Made by a program: the position numbers and the translations under genes. 64,000 bases of DNA, taken from Paracoccaceae bacterium (GTDB lineage: Bacteria; Pseudomonadota; Alphaproteobacteria; Rhodobacterales; Rhodobacteraceae). The notes beneath the pieces were generated by a model. That model had not been told where the DNA came from. It did not search any database and worked only from the letters and a program-made list of their open reading frames with translations. Of this stretch, positions 1-8,650 are shown in pieces (positions within the stretch are counted from its first letter, which is position 1; the number at the start of each line of letters is the position of its first letter). The stretch covers positions 124,001 through 188,000 of the forward strand of contig JAAFAB010000003.1 of NCBI GenBank assembly GCA_018222585.1, read 5' to 3'.

Positions 1-588
1 TCCCCGGCCTCGCCCTATGTCCGCAAGGTCCGTTGCATGATGCGCGAACTGAACCTGGAGGATCGCGTGGCCGAGAAGGTGGTGACCACCAACGCGCTGG
101 AAACCGACCCCGATCTCGCCGCCGCCAATCCGCTTGGCCGCATCCCCGCCCTGGCCCGCACCGGCGCGCCGACGCTCTGCGACAGCCGGGTGATCACCCG
201 CTACCTGAACGATCTCGCCGGCGGCGACCTCTACCCCGAGGACCGGCTCTGGCAGGTCCTGACGCTGGAGGCGCTCTGCGACGGGATGCTGGATAGCGCC
301 GTCGCCATGGTCTACGAGCGCCGCCTGCGCAGCGAGGACAAGGTCGACGAGGGCTGGCTGGACGCCCAATGGCGCAAGGTCACCCGCACGCTGGACCGGC
401 TGGAAAGCGACTGGACCGACAGCCTCTCGACCCCCTTCGACGCGGGCCAGATCGCCCTCGCCTCGGCCCTCGGCTATCTCGACCTGCGGCACGGCGACCG
501 CGGCTGGCGCGACGGTCACCCGACCCTCTCGGCCTGGGTGGACGAGATCGCGACCCGCCCCAGCCTTGCGGCAACCGCCCCCGCCTGA
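1..588 (+). CDS. Glutathione S-transferase family protein (5' end cut by window)
   Basis: The reading frame is open from base 1 and ends with TGA, leaving about 195 visible residues. It opens with SPASPYVRKVR, the conserved start of the thioredoxin-fold N-terminal domain of GSTs, so probably only a few residues are missing upstream. The NPLGRIPAL segment with the following DSRVITRYL matches the glutathione-binding cis-Pro and SNAIL/TRAIL-like region. A helical C-terminal domain follows (roughly residues 85-190). The exact substrate cannot be told from the sequence. It would be a soluble cytoplasmic enzyme conjugating or reducing with glutathione. The next gene is convergent. Confidence 0.85.
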   Translation, partial: SPASPYVRKVRCMMRELNLEDRVAEKVVTTNALETDPDLAAANPLGRIPALARTGAPTLCDSRVITRYLNDLAGGDLYPEDRLWQVLTLEALCDGMLDSAVAMVYERRLRSEDKVDEGWLDAQWRKVTRTLDRLESDWTDSLSTPFDAGQIALASALGYLDLRHGDRGWRDGHPTLSAWVDEIATRPSLAATAPA

Positions 589-744
589 AGGTGCACCCGG
601 CACCGACCGGGCAATGAGTATTTATGGCCTCAGAATGGAAACAGGACGGTGCAGCCCGCACCCCTTGCCCCCAATTCGATGGCCTCAAATACTCCGGGGG
701 AATCTCCGGCACGGAGATGGGGGCAGAGCCCCCTCATCGGGCAG

Positions 745-781
745 GCAAAAGGAAAGGGCCCGCCGATCCGGCGAGCCCTCT
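745..781 (-). terminator. Rho-independent terminator of the LpxQ-like gene
   Basis: Read on the minus strand, just past the stop of the 803-1507 gene, AGGGCTCGCCG pairs with CGGCGGGCCCT around a tiny loop and is followed by a T-rich run (TTTCCTTTT). This is a good intrinsic terminator for that gene. Confidence 0.75.
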
Positions 782-802
782 CGATCTGGCCTCTGTGCAA
801 CT

Positions 803-1507
803 TCAGAACTTGAAGCCGACACCCACGTTCAGCGCATTGGTGATCAGGCGGGTGTCGAGCGACCCGCCGCCCTCCAGGTCAGCCGAGTTGTCGGACCAGG
901 TGAACTGGTACTCGCCGAAGACCGACCAGCGGTCGTTCAGGGGATAGTTCACGCCGGCGGTCAGGCGCGCGGCGGGGCCGGTGACCTGGTAGCCGAAGGT
1001 ATGGTCGCCGCCCGTCGGCCTCACGTCGACATGGGGCATGGCAAAGCCGAGGCCCGCCGAGACATAGGGCGTGGCCGCGCCCCAGGCATCGGTCCAGCGC
1101 CGCGAGACATTGGCGGTGATGATGTTGTGGCCATCGGTGAATTCGAGCCGCTCGAAGCCGGCCGCGGTCATCTCGCCCTCGGGCGCATAGGCCTTGTCGT
1201 GCGAGAACTCGACGCCCCAGCCCCAGGCCTCGTTGCGCCACCACGTCAGGCGGGCGCCGTAGTAGGGCGGCATCTCGAAGCTCTTGCCGTCCCAGCCGAA
1301 CAGTTCGTTGAAGCTGTCCGCCGCGTTCGGACCGCTGCCGTAGGTGCCCCGGGCGCGCGAGTGCGGCGAGGTTTGCCAGCCACCGTAGAAGGACAGTTCG
1401 ACCTCGGCCAGGGCGGGCGCCGCAAAGCCTGCGCTGGCCAGGGCGAGGACAGAGGCGCCGGCAAGCCGGGTCACGAGGCGGGAGGGGGTCGCGCAGGATG
1501 CGGACAT
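803..1507 (-). CDS. Outer-membrane beta-barrel protein, LpxQ-like (lipid A oxidase family)
   Basis: A 234-residue protein. The start at 1507 is chosen because GGAG lies about 10 nt upstream and it places a Sec signal peptide (hydrophobic LAGASVLALASAGFAAPALA) at the N-terminus; a longer in-frame start would put 24 unlikely residues first. The mature part alternates polar and hydrophobic residues, has many aromatic girdle residues and ends in F-K-F, typical of an outer-membrane barrel. Segments such as ELSFYGGWQTSPHSRARG, PPYYGARLTWW and RLEFTDGHNIIT recall proteins annotated as lipid A oxidase in Rhodobacterales and Rhizobium LpxQ, which converts the proximal glucosamine of lipid A to aminogluconate. 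The enzymatic role is inferred from resemblance only. Confidence 0.7.
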   Translation of the reverse strand: MSASCATPSRLVTRLAGASVLALASAGFAAPALAEVELSFYGGWQTSPHSRARGTYGSGPNAADSFNELFGWDGKSFEMPPYYGARLTWWRNEAWGWGVEFSHDKAYAPEGEMTAAGFERLEFTDGHNIITANVSRRWTDAWGAATPYVSAGLGFAMPHVDVRPTGGDHTFGYQVTGPAARLTAGVNYPLNDRWSVFGEYQFTWSDNSADLEGGGSLDTRLITNALNVGVGFKF

Positions 1508-1727
1508 GGGGCAGTCTCCGGGCGTGATACAGGTCCTTAACGCCTTACACCCCCGCGGCCCGAGCCTCAAGCGCGACACTTCCGCACCCTGCGACAGGAA
1601 TGACCAAGAGACGCTGGACCTGACGGAGAACGGCGGCTAAACAACCGCGAGGTAACGCTTGCGCGATGCGCGCGGCAAAGACACCAATCGCGACTGCCCA
1701 GGCGGGCCTAGGAATGGAGCTAAGTTC

Positions 1728-2312
1728 GTGTCCCACGCAGAAGATCACGAAGGCACCCGGAGGGACTTCCTCTATTACGCCACCGCCGGCGCCGGCGCCG
1801 TCGCCACGGGCGCGGCGGTCTGGCCGCTGGTCAACCAGATGAATGCCTCTGCCGATGTGCAGGCCCTGTCGTCGATCCGTGTCGACGTCTCCGGCGTCGA
1901 GGAAGGCACCCAGATCACCGTCAAGTGGCGCGGCAAGCCGGTCTTCATCCGCCGCCGCACCCAGGCCGAGATCGACGCCGCGAACGAGGTCGACCCCTCG
2001 TCCCTGCCCGATCCGCTGGCCCGGAACGGCAATATCGACGAAGGCGCTCCGGCGACCGACCCGAACCGGGCCCTGGCGCCCGAGGGCGCCGAAGGCAAGG
2101 CCGCCGAGGAATGGCTGGTCATGATGGGTGTCTGCACCCACCTCGGATGCGTGCCGCTCGGCGATGGTGCCGGCGACTTCGGTGGCTGGTTCTGCCCCTG
2201 CCACGGCTCGCACTACGATACCGCAGGACGGATTCGCAAAGGCCCCGCGCCGCAGAACCTTCCCGTGCCCGTCGCCGCCTTCGACGGCGAGACCGAAATC
2301 GTCCTGGGCTGA
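1728..2312 (+). CDS. petA: Ubiquinol-cytochrome c reductase Rieske iron-sulfur subunit
   Basis: A 194-residue Rieske protein of the cytochrome bc1 complex, which passes electrons from ubiquinol to cytochrome c1. The GTG start at 1728 is preferred over an upstream ATG: GGAG sits 8 nt before it and the N-terminus then reads [15 protein letters not shown], placing the twin-arginine signal (RR at 11-12) before the hydrophobic anchor (about 15-37). Cluster box I is CTHLGC (C136, H138, C141) and box II is CPCHGS (C156, C158, H159), so all four 2Fe-2S ligands and the disulfide cysteines are present. It is first in petABC, 13 nt before petB. Confidence 0.96.
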   Translation: MSHAEDHEGTRRDFLYYATAGAGAVATGAAVWPLVNQMNASADVQALSSIRVDVSGVEEGTQITVKWRGKPVFIRRRTQAEIDAANEVDPSSLPDPLARNGNIDEGAPATDPNRALAPEGAEGKAAEEWLVMMGVCTHLGCVPLGDGAGDFGGWFCPCHGSHYDTAGRIRKGPAPQNLPVPVAAFDGETEIVLG

Positions 2313-2325
2313 GGGAGGGAACCAC

Positions 2326-3648
2326 ATGTCCGGCATTCCGCACGATCATTACGAACCGAAGACCAAGGCCGAGAAGTGGGTGAACAGCCGCCTTCCGGTC
2401 ATCGGGCTGATCTACGACACGATCATGATCCCGACCCCGAAGAACCTCAACTGGATGTGGATCTGGGGCATCGTCCTGGCCTTCTGCCTGGCGCTGCAGA
2501 TCGTCACCGGCATCGTCCTGGTGATGCACTACACCCCCCACGTCGACATGGCCTTCGCCAGCGTCGAGCACATCATGCGCGACGTGCGCGGCGGCCACAT
2601 GCTGCGCTACCTGCACGCCAACGGCGCCTCGCTGTTCTTCTTCGCCGTCTACCTGCACATCTTCCGCGGCCTCTACTACGGCTCCTACAAGGCCCCGCGT
2701 GAGATCACCTGGATCATCGGCATGATCATCTACCTGCTGATGATGGCCACCGGCTTCATGGGCTACGTTCTGCCCTGGGGTCAGATGTCCTTCTGGGGTG
2801 CGACGGTGATCACCGGCCTGTTCGGCGCCATCCCCTTCATCGGCGAGGGCCTGCAGGCCTGGCTGCTGGGTGGACCGGCCGTCGACAACGCCACGCTGAA
2901 CCGCTTCTTCTCGCTGCACTACCTGCTGCCCTTCGTCATCGCGGGCCTGGTCATCGTGCACATCTGGGCCTTCCACACCACGGGCAACAACAACCCGACC
3001 GGCGTCGATGTCCGCAAGAGCTCGAAGGCGGAAGCCGAGAAGGACACCCTGCCCTTCTGGCCCTACTTCGTGATCAAGGACGTCTTTGCCCTGGTCGTGG
3101 TGCTGGCGGTCTTCTTCGCCATCGTCGGCTTCATGCCCAACTACCTGGGTCACCCCGACAACTACACCGAGGCCAACCCGCTGGCGACGCCTGCGCATAT
3201 CGTGCCCGAATGGTACTTCCTGCCCTTCTACGCGATCCTGCGCGCTTTCACCGGCGATGTCTGGGTGGTGATGTTCGCCAGCTGGATCACCGGCGGCATC
3301 GTCGACGCCAAGTTCTTCGGCGTGCTGGCCATGTTCGGCGCCATCGTCGCCATGGCCCTGGTGCCCTGGCTGGATACCTCGCGGGTCCGCTCGGGCCGCT
3401 ACCGCCCGATGTTCAAGTGGTGGTTCGCCCTGCTCTGCCTCGACTTCGTCGTGCTGATGTGGGCCGGTGCCATGCCCGCCGAGCCGCCCTACTCGACCAT
3501 CTCGCTGATCGGCGCGACCTACTGGTTCGGCTACTTCTTCGTCATCCTGCCCCTGCTGGGCGTGATCGAGAAGCCGAACACCCCGCCCGCGACGATCGAA
3601 GAGGACTTCGACGCCCATTACAGCAAGCCGGCAGAACCTGCCGAGTAA
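2326..3648 (+). CDS. petB: Cytochrome b subunit of the bc1 complex
   Basis: 440 residues, a full-length bacterial cytochrome b with eight or so membrane helices. The four axial haem ligands fall at H97, H111, H198 and H212, the positions known in Rhodobacter. The Qo-site PEWY motif is at 294-297, with the catalytic glutamate at 295. The start ATG at 2326 is preceded by GAGGGAGG. The protein oxidises quinol at Qo and reduces quinone at Qi, building the proton gradient. It lies between petA and petC in one operon. Confidence 0.97.
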   Translation: MSGIPHDHYEPKTKAEKWVNSRLPVIGLIYDTIMIPTPKNLNWMWIWGIVLAFCLALQIVTGIVLVMHYTPHVDMAFASVEHIMRDVRGGHMLRYLHANGASLFFFAVYLHIFRGLYYGSYKAPREITWIIGMIIYLLMMATGFMGYVLPWGQMSFWGATVITGLFGAIPFIGEGLQAWLLGGPAVDNATLNRFFSLHYLLPFVIAGLVIVHIWAFHTTGNNNPTGVDVRKSSKAEAEKDTLPFWPYFVIKDVFALVVVLAVFFAIVGFMPNYLGHPDNYTEANPLATPAHIVPEWYFLPFYAILRAFTGDVWVVMFASWITGGIVDAKFFGVLAMFGAIVAMALVPWLDTSRVRSGRYRPMFKWWFALLCLDFVVLMWAGAMPAEPPYSTISLIGATYWFGYFFVILPLLGVIEKPNTPPATIEEDFDAHYSKPAEPAE

Positions 3649-3665
3649 GCGAAAGGACAGAGAAC

Positions 3666-4460
3666 ATGTTCAAGAAACTCTCCCTCTCTGCCCTGGCAGC
3701 ACTGGCGCTCACCGCCGGTGCCGCCTCTGCGGCCGGAGACGAGGCGCACATCCATGATGTCGACTTCTCCTTCGAAGGGCCTTTCGGCAAGTTCGACGAG
3801 AACCAGCTGCAGCGCGGCCTGAAGGTCTACACCGAGGTCTGCGCCGCCTGCCACGGCCTGCGCTACGTCCCGATCCGCACCCTTGCGGACGAGGGCGGTC
3901 CGCACATGCCCGAGGACGAGGTGCGCGCCTATGCCGGCCAGTTCGAGGTCTATGACAACGAGCTGGACGACTACCGCACGGCCACGCCGAACGACCACTT
4001 CCCGCAGAGCGCGCTGGACAATGCGCCGGACCTGTCGCTGATGGCCAAGGCCCGAGCGGGCTTCCACGGCCCCTACGGCACCGGCATCAACCAGTTCGTC
4101 AAGGGCATCGGCGGCGCCGAGTACATCGTCGCCATCCTGACCTCCTACACCGGGGAAACCCGCGACCAGGCAGGCACCACCTTCTACGAGAACACCGCCT
4201 TCCCGGGCGGCTGGATCTCGATGCCCCCGCCGCTGGCGGACGAGCAGGTGGACTTCGACGACGGTCACTCGAACGAGCTGCACCATGAGGCGGAAGACGT
4301 TGCCGCCTTCCTGATGTGGACCGCCGAGCCGAAGATGATGGCCCGCAAGCACACCGGTTTCGTCGCCGTGGCCTTCCTGATCCTGCTCAGCTCGCTGCTG
4401 TACCTGACGAACAAACGTCTGTGGAAGCCGGTCAAGGCGAAGGCGAAAGCCGGCGCCTGA
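3666..4460 (+). CDS. petC: Cytochrome c1
   Basis: 264 residues. A Sec signal peptide (residues 1-23, ending ASAAG) precedes a periplasmic haem domain with CAACH (C59, C62, H63). The axial methionine is probably M186 in [10 protein letters not shown] single C-terminal membrane anchor (about 231-247) is followed by a lysine-rich cytoplasmic tail. This is the standard c1 layout; it accepts electrons from the Rieske protein and hands them to soluble or membrane cytochrome c. It is the last gene of petABC, and a strong terminator lies 27 nt downstream. Confidence 0.97.
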   Translation: MFKKLSLSALAALALTAGAASAAGDEAHIHDVDFSFEGPFGKFDENQLQRGLKVYTEVCAACHGLRYVPIRTLADEGGPHMPEDEVRAYAGQFEVYDNELDDYRTATPNDHFPQSALDNAPDLSLMAKARAGFHGPYGTGINQFVKGIGGAEYIVAILTSYTGETRDQAGTTFYENTAFPGGWISMPPPLADEQVDFDDGHSNELHHEAEDVAAFLMWTAEPKMMARKHTGFVAVAFLILLSSLLYLTNKRLWKPVKAKAKAGA

Positions 4461-4486
4461 TCCCGCAGAGGATCCCGAGACACGGA

Positions 4487-4520
4487 CCCCCGGCAGCCCC
4501 GCTGCCGGGGGTTTTCCTTT
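4487..4520 (+). terminator. Intrinsic terminator after petABC
   Basis: CCCCCGGCAG pairs perfectly with CTGCCGGGGG around a four-base loop and is followed by TTTTCCTTT. It closes the petABC operon. Confidence 0.9.
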
Positions 4521-4638
4521 GCCGGGCGGGTCCGTCGCGCCACGTCGCGGGGAATTTCCCCTTCGCCGAACGAGAGGGGGCTTGCCCCGGCGGCAACCCG
4601 GGGATCATATCCGCGCATCCAATCGAGGGGAGAACACG

Positions 4639-5982
4639 ATGACCGGCGAGGCCCTGCGCAAACGCATCTGGGGGTGGTTCTTCTTCGACTGGGCCAGCCA
4701 GCCCTACAACACCCTGCTGATCACCTTCATCTTCGCCCCCTACGTGAAGGAGCTGATCGGAGACGGCACCGCCGCGCAATCCGCCTGGGGCTTCGGCATC
4801 GGCGCCGCCGGCCTCTGCATCGCGCTGCTGGCGCCGGTGCTGGGCGCGATCTCGGATGTCTCGGGGCAGCGGCTGCGCTGGATCTGGGGCTTCTCGGTGC
4901 TCTACGTGCTGGGGTCCTGGATGCTGTGGTACGCCGCGCCGGGGGACTTCAACCTGGTGCTGACGCTGGTCTTCTTCGCCATCGGCATGATCGGCATGGA
5001 GTTTGCCACGATCTTCACCAACGCCATGCTTCCCGACCTCGGCAGCAAGGAGGAGATCGGCCGCATCTCGGGCAATGGCTGGGCCTTCGGCTATCTCGGC
5101 GGGCTGGTGTCACTGGTGATCATGCTGGCGCTGCTGGCCGAGAATGCCGAGACTGGCAAGACGCTGATCGGGATCGACCCGATCCTCGGCCTGGATGCCG
5201 GCGCCCGCGAGGGCACCCGCGCCGTCGGGCCGCTGACCGCGATCTGGTACGCCGTCTTCATGGTGCCCTTCTTCCTCTACGTGCGCGACCCCAAGCCGCC
5301 CAGGGCCCCGAAGGGGGCGCTGAAGGCCGCGCTCGGCAACCTGCGCCGCACGATCCGCGAGCTGCCGCGCACGCCCTCGCTATTCTCCTACCTCGTCGGG
5401 TCGCTCTGCTACCGCGATGCGCTTGCGGGGATCTACACCTTCGGCGGCATCTATGCCTCGGGCGTGCTGGGCTGGAGTGTGACCCAGATCGGCATCTTCG
5501 GCATCATCGCCATCATCTCGGGCGCGGTGTTCGCCATGCTGGGTGGCCGCGCGGACACCTACTTTGGCCCGAAACCCGTCATCATGACCTGCATCGGCGT
5601 GCTGACGGCGGTGACGGTGGTGGTGATCACCATCTCGCCCACCTCGGTGCTGGGCCTCACCCTGCCCGAGGGCAGTTCCCTGCCCGACATGGCCCTGATG
5701 ATCGTCGGCGCGGTGATCGGCGCGGCCGGTGGCGTGCTGCAATCGGCCAGCCGCACGATGATGGTGCGCCAGGCCCGCCCCGGTCGCATGGCCGAGGGCT
5801 TCGGCCTCTACGCCCTGGCGGGCAAGGCCACCGCCTTCCTCGCCCCCACGCTGATCGGCGTCACCACGATGATCAGCGGGTCTCAGCAGATCGGTATCCT
5901 GCCCCTGGTTTTCCTTTTCGCCGCCGGCGCGCTGCTGCTACGCTGGGTCCACCCCGACGGAGACCCCAAGGACCCCGCTTGA
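4639..5982 (+). CDS. MFS transporter, UMF1/Atg22-like family
   Basis: 447 residues with about 12 hydrophobic helices. The start ATG at 4639 has GAGGGGAG just upstream. The first helix region, FFFDWASQPYNTLLITF, is the hallmark of the UMF1 (Atg22-like) branch of the major facilitator superfamily, often annotated as vacuole-effluxer-like amino-acid exporters. The substrate in bacteria is not established. The stop codon overlaps the inferred TTG start of mepA (TTGA), suggesting that the two are co-translated. Confidence 0.85.
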   Translation: MTGEALRKRIWGWFFFDWASQPYNTLLITFIFAPYVKELIGDGTAAQSAWGFGIGAAGLCIALLAPVLGAISDVSGQRLRWIWGFSVLYVLGSWMLWYAAPGDFNLVLTLVFFAIGMIGMEFATIFTNAMLPDLGSKEEIGRISGNGWAFGYLGGLVSLVIMLALLAENAETGKTLIGIDPILGLDAGAREGTRAVGPLTAIWYAVFMVPFFLYVRDPKPPRAPKGALKAALGNLRRTIRELPRTPSLFSYLVGSLCYRDALAGIYTFGGIYASGVLGWSVTQIGIFGIIAIISGAVFAMLGGRADTYFGPKPVIMTCIGVLTAVTVVVITISPTSVLGLTLPEGSSLPDMALMIVGAVIGAAGGVLQSASRTMMVRQARPGRMAEGFGLYALAGKATAFLAPTLIGVTTMISGSQQIGILPLVFLFAAGALLLRWVHPDGDPKDPA

Positions 5983-6860
5983 GACAGATCCTTTTCCTGA
6001 TCGCCGCCCTGCTGCTGGCCCTCCCGGCCAGCGCGCAGAACATTCCCTCCGACATGCAGGGCGTCGAGGCCCGCAAGCTTTTCGGCGCCGTATCAACGGG
6101 GTCCCCGCATCGCGCCGATGCCTTCGGCTCCTACGCCAAGGGGTGCGGCGCGGGTCTGGTGCAGCTGCCCGAGACCGGGCGCACATGGCAGGCCATGCGC
6201 CTGTCGCGCAATCGGAACTGGGGCACGCCCGAACTGGTGGACTACCTGCAGGACCTGTCGAAGGACGCCGCCCGCCTGCGCGGCTGGAACGGGATCTATG
6301 TCGGGGACATGTCGCAGCCGCGCGGCGGCCCGATGAGCTCCGGCCACGCCAGCCACCAGATCGGCCTGGACGCCGATATCTGGATGCTGCCCGGCACCGA
6401 CCTGCGCCTGTCGCGCAATGCCCGCGAGAGCCTCTCCTCGATCTCGCTGCGGCGCGACAACGGCGCCCATGTCAACGGCAACTGGACCGCGCAGCACATG
6501 GAGCTGCTGAAGGCCGCCGCCAGTGACCGCCGGGTGGCGCGGATCTTCCTGTTTCCCGGTGCGAAGGTCTGGATGTGCGACAACGCCACCGGCGACCGGC
6601 GCTGGCTGCGCAAGATCCGCCCCTGGTGGGGGCACCACTATCACTTCCATGTCCGCCTCGCCTGCCCGCGCGGCATGAGGGGCTGCGTCGATCAGGCCCC
6701 GCCGCCCCCCGGAGACGGCTGCGACGAGGCCCGCAAGTGGGTCAGCGACATTCTGAACCCGCCTCCGCCCGACCCGAACGCCCCGGCCCCCACCCCGCGC
6801 CGCCAACTGACGATGGAAGACCTGCCCCGCCAATGCGTCTCAGTCCTGCAATCGCGCTGA
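5979..6860 (+). CDS. mepA: Penicillin-insensitive murein endopeptidase
   Basis: 293 residues if it starts at the TTG at 5979, which overlaps the preceding stop by four bases. AAGGA lies 6 nt before it and the frame then begins with a clean signal peptide (residues 2-19, ALPASAQ). The M74 peptidase zinc motif SGHASHQIGLDADIW gives H123, H126 and D133, and a downstream GHHYHFHVRL supplies the remaining histidines. MepA cleaves D-Ala-meso-DAP cross-links in periplasmic peptidoglycan. The C-terminal tail is proline-rich. The end overlaps the next gene by 28 nt. The non-ATG start is an inference; no ATG fits the signal peptide. Confidence 0.88.
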   Translation: MRQILFLIAALLLALPASAQNIPSDMQGVEARKLFGAVSTGSPHRADAFGSYAKGCGAGLVQLPETGRTWQAMRLSRNRNWGTPELVDYLQDLSKDAARLRGWNGIYVGDMSQPRGGPMSSGHASHQIGLDADIWMLPGTDLRLSRNARESLSSISLRRDNGAHVNGNWTAQHMELLKAAASDRRVARIFLFPGAKVWMCDNATGDRRWLRKIRPWWGHHYHFHVRLACPRGMRGCVDQAPPPPGDGCDEARKWVSDILNPPPPDPNAPAPTPRRQLTMEDLPRQCVSVLQSR

Positions 6861-7708
6861 GCCTCGTGCTCTTCCTGCCCCTTGCCTGGGCCCTCGCCGC
6901 CGAAGACACTGGGCTGCAACCCGTCCTGATCGATCTCGACGACAGTCGGATCGGCGGGTTGTCCGGCCTCGTCGTCAGCGCGGCAGGCCGGCAGTTCACG
7001 GCCGTCAGCGACGCGGGCTACCTCGTCGAAGGAGAGCTGAAACGCGATTCCTCCGGGCGACTGACAGGGGCAGCCGTGACCGGATCGCGCAGGCTGGATG
7101 TGCCCCCCGACGCCGAAAACCGGGTCGACGCCGAGGGCCTCAGCCCGCTGCCCGACGGTGGACTTGCCGTCTCCATGGAGGGTGGCAGCGGCATCTGGGT
7201 CCTGCGCGGCGCCGAGATGAGCCCCCTGCCCGCGCCTCCGGACATGGGTCTGCTTGCAGCAAGCAGCATGTACGAGGCACTGGCCACGGACGCACAGGGC
7301 CGCCTGCTGACCCTGCCGGAATCCCCGGTCGACGGCGGGCCCGCACATCCGCTCTGGCGTCTGGATGAAAAGGGCTGGCGGCGCCTTGGCGTGATCGAGC
7401 GCAGCGGCGGCTACCTGCCGGTCGGCGCGGATGTCGGCCCGGACGGCTGGCTCTACCTGCTGGAGCGGTCGATCCGGCTGGGTTTCCGTCACCGGATCCG
7501 TCGCCTGGACCCCGATCAGCCCACGACCCGGCCGGAGACTCTCTGGTCGACCGTGTCCCACCGGCGCAGCAACTTCGAGGGCCTGTCGGTCTGGAGCGAT
7601 CCCGAGGGCCACCTGCGCGCCACCCTCGTCTCGGACAACAATTTTACCGCCGCCTTCCGCCAGGAACTGTTGGAGATCCCCCTTGATTTGAAGGGGCCGA
7701 GTCGCTAA
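6833..7708 (+). CDS. Esterase-like activity of phytase family protein, secreted
   Basis: 291 residues, starting at ATG 6833 inside the end of mepA. A signal peptide (about 1-22, ending ALAAE) precedes a beta-propeller-like domain with the repeated pattern of phytase-like esterases (PF13449): GLSGLVV near the start, then AEGLSPLPDGGLAVSMEG and NFEGLSVW. Such proteins are annotated as esterase-like or phytase-like; the substrate is unknown. Co-transcription with mepA suggests an envelope function, but nothing in the sequence proves it. Confidence 0.75.
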   Translation: MRLSPAIALSLVLFLPLAWALAAEDTGLQPVLIDLDDSRIGGLSGLVVSAAGRQFTAVSDAGYLVEGELKRDSSGRLTGAAVTGSRRLDVPPDAENRVDAEGLSPLPDGGLAVSMEGGSGIWVLRGAEMSPLPAPPDMGLLAASSMYEALATDAQGRLLTLPESPVDGGPAHPLWRLDEKGWRRLGVIERSGGYLPVGADVGPDGWLYLLERSIRLGFRHRIRRLDPDQPTTRPETLWSTVSHRRSNFEGLSVWSDPEGHLRATLVSDNNFTAAFRQELLEIPLDLKGPSR

Positions 7709-7710
7709 AG

Positions 7711-7738
7711 CCCGCGGGTCCCGGGGCCGAGCCGCGGG
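7711..7738 (+). terminator. Hairpin after the esterase gene (terminator-like, no T-run)
   Basis: CCCGCGG (7711-7717) pairs with CCGCGGG (7732-7738). It lies directly after the esterase stop and 4 nt before the riboswitch aptamer. It could terminate the mepA operon or belong to the yhhQ leader; there is no T-tract. Confidence 0.4.
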
Positions 7739-7742
7739 TCTC

Positions 7743-7774
7743 ACAAGTCTCCGCGACCTTGTCTAAAAAACGGA
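7743..7774 (+). promoter_or_regulatory. preQ1-I-type riboswitch upstream of yhhQ
   Basis: The RNA can form the minimal class I preQ1 fold. P1 is ACAAG (7743-7747) with CUUGU (7758-7762). A ten-base loop, UCUCCGCGAC, ends in the conserved AC before P1's 3' strand. An A-rich L3 (CUAAAAAA, 7763-7770) follows. The pseudoknot P2 joins UCCG (7750-7753) to CGGA (7771-7774). That CGGA contains the Shine-Dalgarno GGA seven bases before the yhhQ ATG at 7781, so ligand-stabilised P2 would block translation. This is seen directly; preQ1 binding is inferred from the architecture and from the downstream queuosine-precursor transporter. Confidence 0.8.
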
Positions 7775-7780
7775 TCTGAC

Positions 7781-8425
7781 ATGCAACGCTCCCATCTTCC
7801 TGGCATCCTTGCCATGGCCGCGATCGTCGTGGCCTCGAACATCCTCGTCCAGTTCCTGATCCTGGACGGCCTCCTCACCTGGGGTGCCTTCACCTATCCC
7901 TTCGCCTTCCTGGTCACCGACGTGATGAACCGGATCTACGGCGCCCATGCCGCCCGCCGGGTGATCTTTGCCGGCTTCCTCACCGGGATCGTCTGCTCGC
8001 TGATCGGTACGCAGGTGATTTTGCAAGGCGATGGCTACACTTACGCCGCCGTCTCGCTCCGCATCGCGGTCGCCTCGGCGCTGGCCTTCCTGGTCGCGCA
8101 GATGACCGATGTGGCGATCTTCGACCGCCTGCGCGCGGGCAGCTGGTGGCGCGCGCCGCTGGTCTCCTCGCTGATCGGATCGGCCCTGGACACGGCGATC
8201 TTCTTCACCGTCGGCTTCGCGCAATTCATTGCTTTCTTTGGCGAAAACGCCGATGCGGAGGTTTCCTGGGCCTGGGAGGCCGTGCCCTTCATGATGGTCG
8301 GTCCGGCAGTCCCGCTGTGGATCTCGCTGGCTGTCGCGGACTGGGGCGTGAAGCTGGCGCTGGCGCTGATCGCGCTGCTGCCTTTCCGGGCGATCACGGC
8401 AAAATTCTCTGTGAGGGCCGCATAA
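7781..8425 (+). CDS. yhhQ: Queuosine precursor transporter (VUT family, YhhQ)
   Basis: 214 residues with about six membrane helices. The segment LVTDVMNRIYGAHAARRVIFAG is characteristic of the YhhQ/VUT (PF02592) family, which imports preQ0/preQ1 for queuosine modification of tRNA. The riboswitch-like leader immediately before the ATG supports that role. The gene stands alone between the riboswitch and a hairpin-rich gap. Membrane location and transport role come from family knowledge; the ligand assignment is strengthened by the leader. Confidence 0.9.
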   Translation: MQRSHLPGILAMAAIVVASNILVQFLILDGLLTWGAFTYPFAFLVTDVMNRIYGAHAARRVIFAGFLTGIVCSLIGTQVILQGDGYTYAAVSLRIAVASALAFLVAQMTDVAIFDRLRAGSWWRAPLVSSLIGSALDTAIFFTVGFAQFIAFFGENADAEVSWAWEAVPFMMVGPAVPLWISLAVADWGVKLALALIALLPFRAITAKFSVRAA

Positions 8426-8495
8426 ACTTCTTTGTCTGTAAAGATTTCCGTGTCACGATTCTCGTATCGGAAACAAGCAGAAAGGAGGTGCTCTA

Positions 8496-8552
8496 GTGTC
8501 TATTGAGGTATTGGAGAAAGGGTTCGGAACAGTCTGGAGGAAACGCGTCTGA
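8496..8552 (+). CDS. Putative 18-residue small ORF behind a very strong ribosome-binding site
   Basis: A GTG codon at 8496 lies seven bases after GGAGG and opens an 18-codon frame ending at TGA 8550-8552. The peptide is short, with basic end residues (WRKRV). No homologue was recognised. The unusually long SD match argues for real translation, but a peptide function, a leader-peptide role or chance are all possible. It ends just before the alternative hairpins, which is where a ribosome would influence their folding. Confidence 0.4.
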   Translation: MSIEVLEKGFGTVWRKRV

Positions 8553-8618
8553 GGCAGCCCTTGGGCGCTAACCAACAGGTTGGTTCATCACCTAACTGAA
8601 CCACCTCCTGATCTCGAG

Positions 8619-8650
8619 AAGGGTCGTTCCATCCGATGGGGCGACCCTTT
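8619..8650 (+). terminator. Intrinsic terminator of the small transcript
   Basis: AAGGGTCG (8619-8626) pairs with CGACCCTT (8642-8649), with an inner CCAT/ATGG pairing, followed by TTTCC. A convincing terminator that separates the small unit from arfB. Confidence 0.8.

Larger units (their letters stand above)
8441..8650 (+). ncRNA. Candidate small structured RNA / leader with SD and complementary anti-SD
   Basis: AGAAAGGAGGTG (8479-8490) is a 12-base perfect complement of the bacterial 16S 3' tail. About 110 bases downstream CACCTCCT (8602-8609) is its exact 8-base complement. Two mutually exclusive hairpins lie between: AACCAA/TTGGTT (8570-8585) and TGGTTCA/TGAACCA (8581-8603); the second would occupy part of the anti-SD strand. 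TTTCCG/CGGAAA flanks the upstream side (8445-8473). An intrinsic terminator closes the unit at 8619-8650. The layout suggests a short transcript whose translation is switched by RNA folding. No known RNA family was recognised. Confidence 0.5.

Noticed and set aside
2119..3618. Long minus-strand frame over petB
   Set aside because: High-GC shadow rich in His/Asp/Gln; petB has all haem ligands in the other frame.
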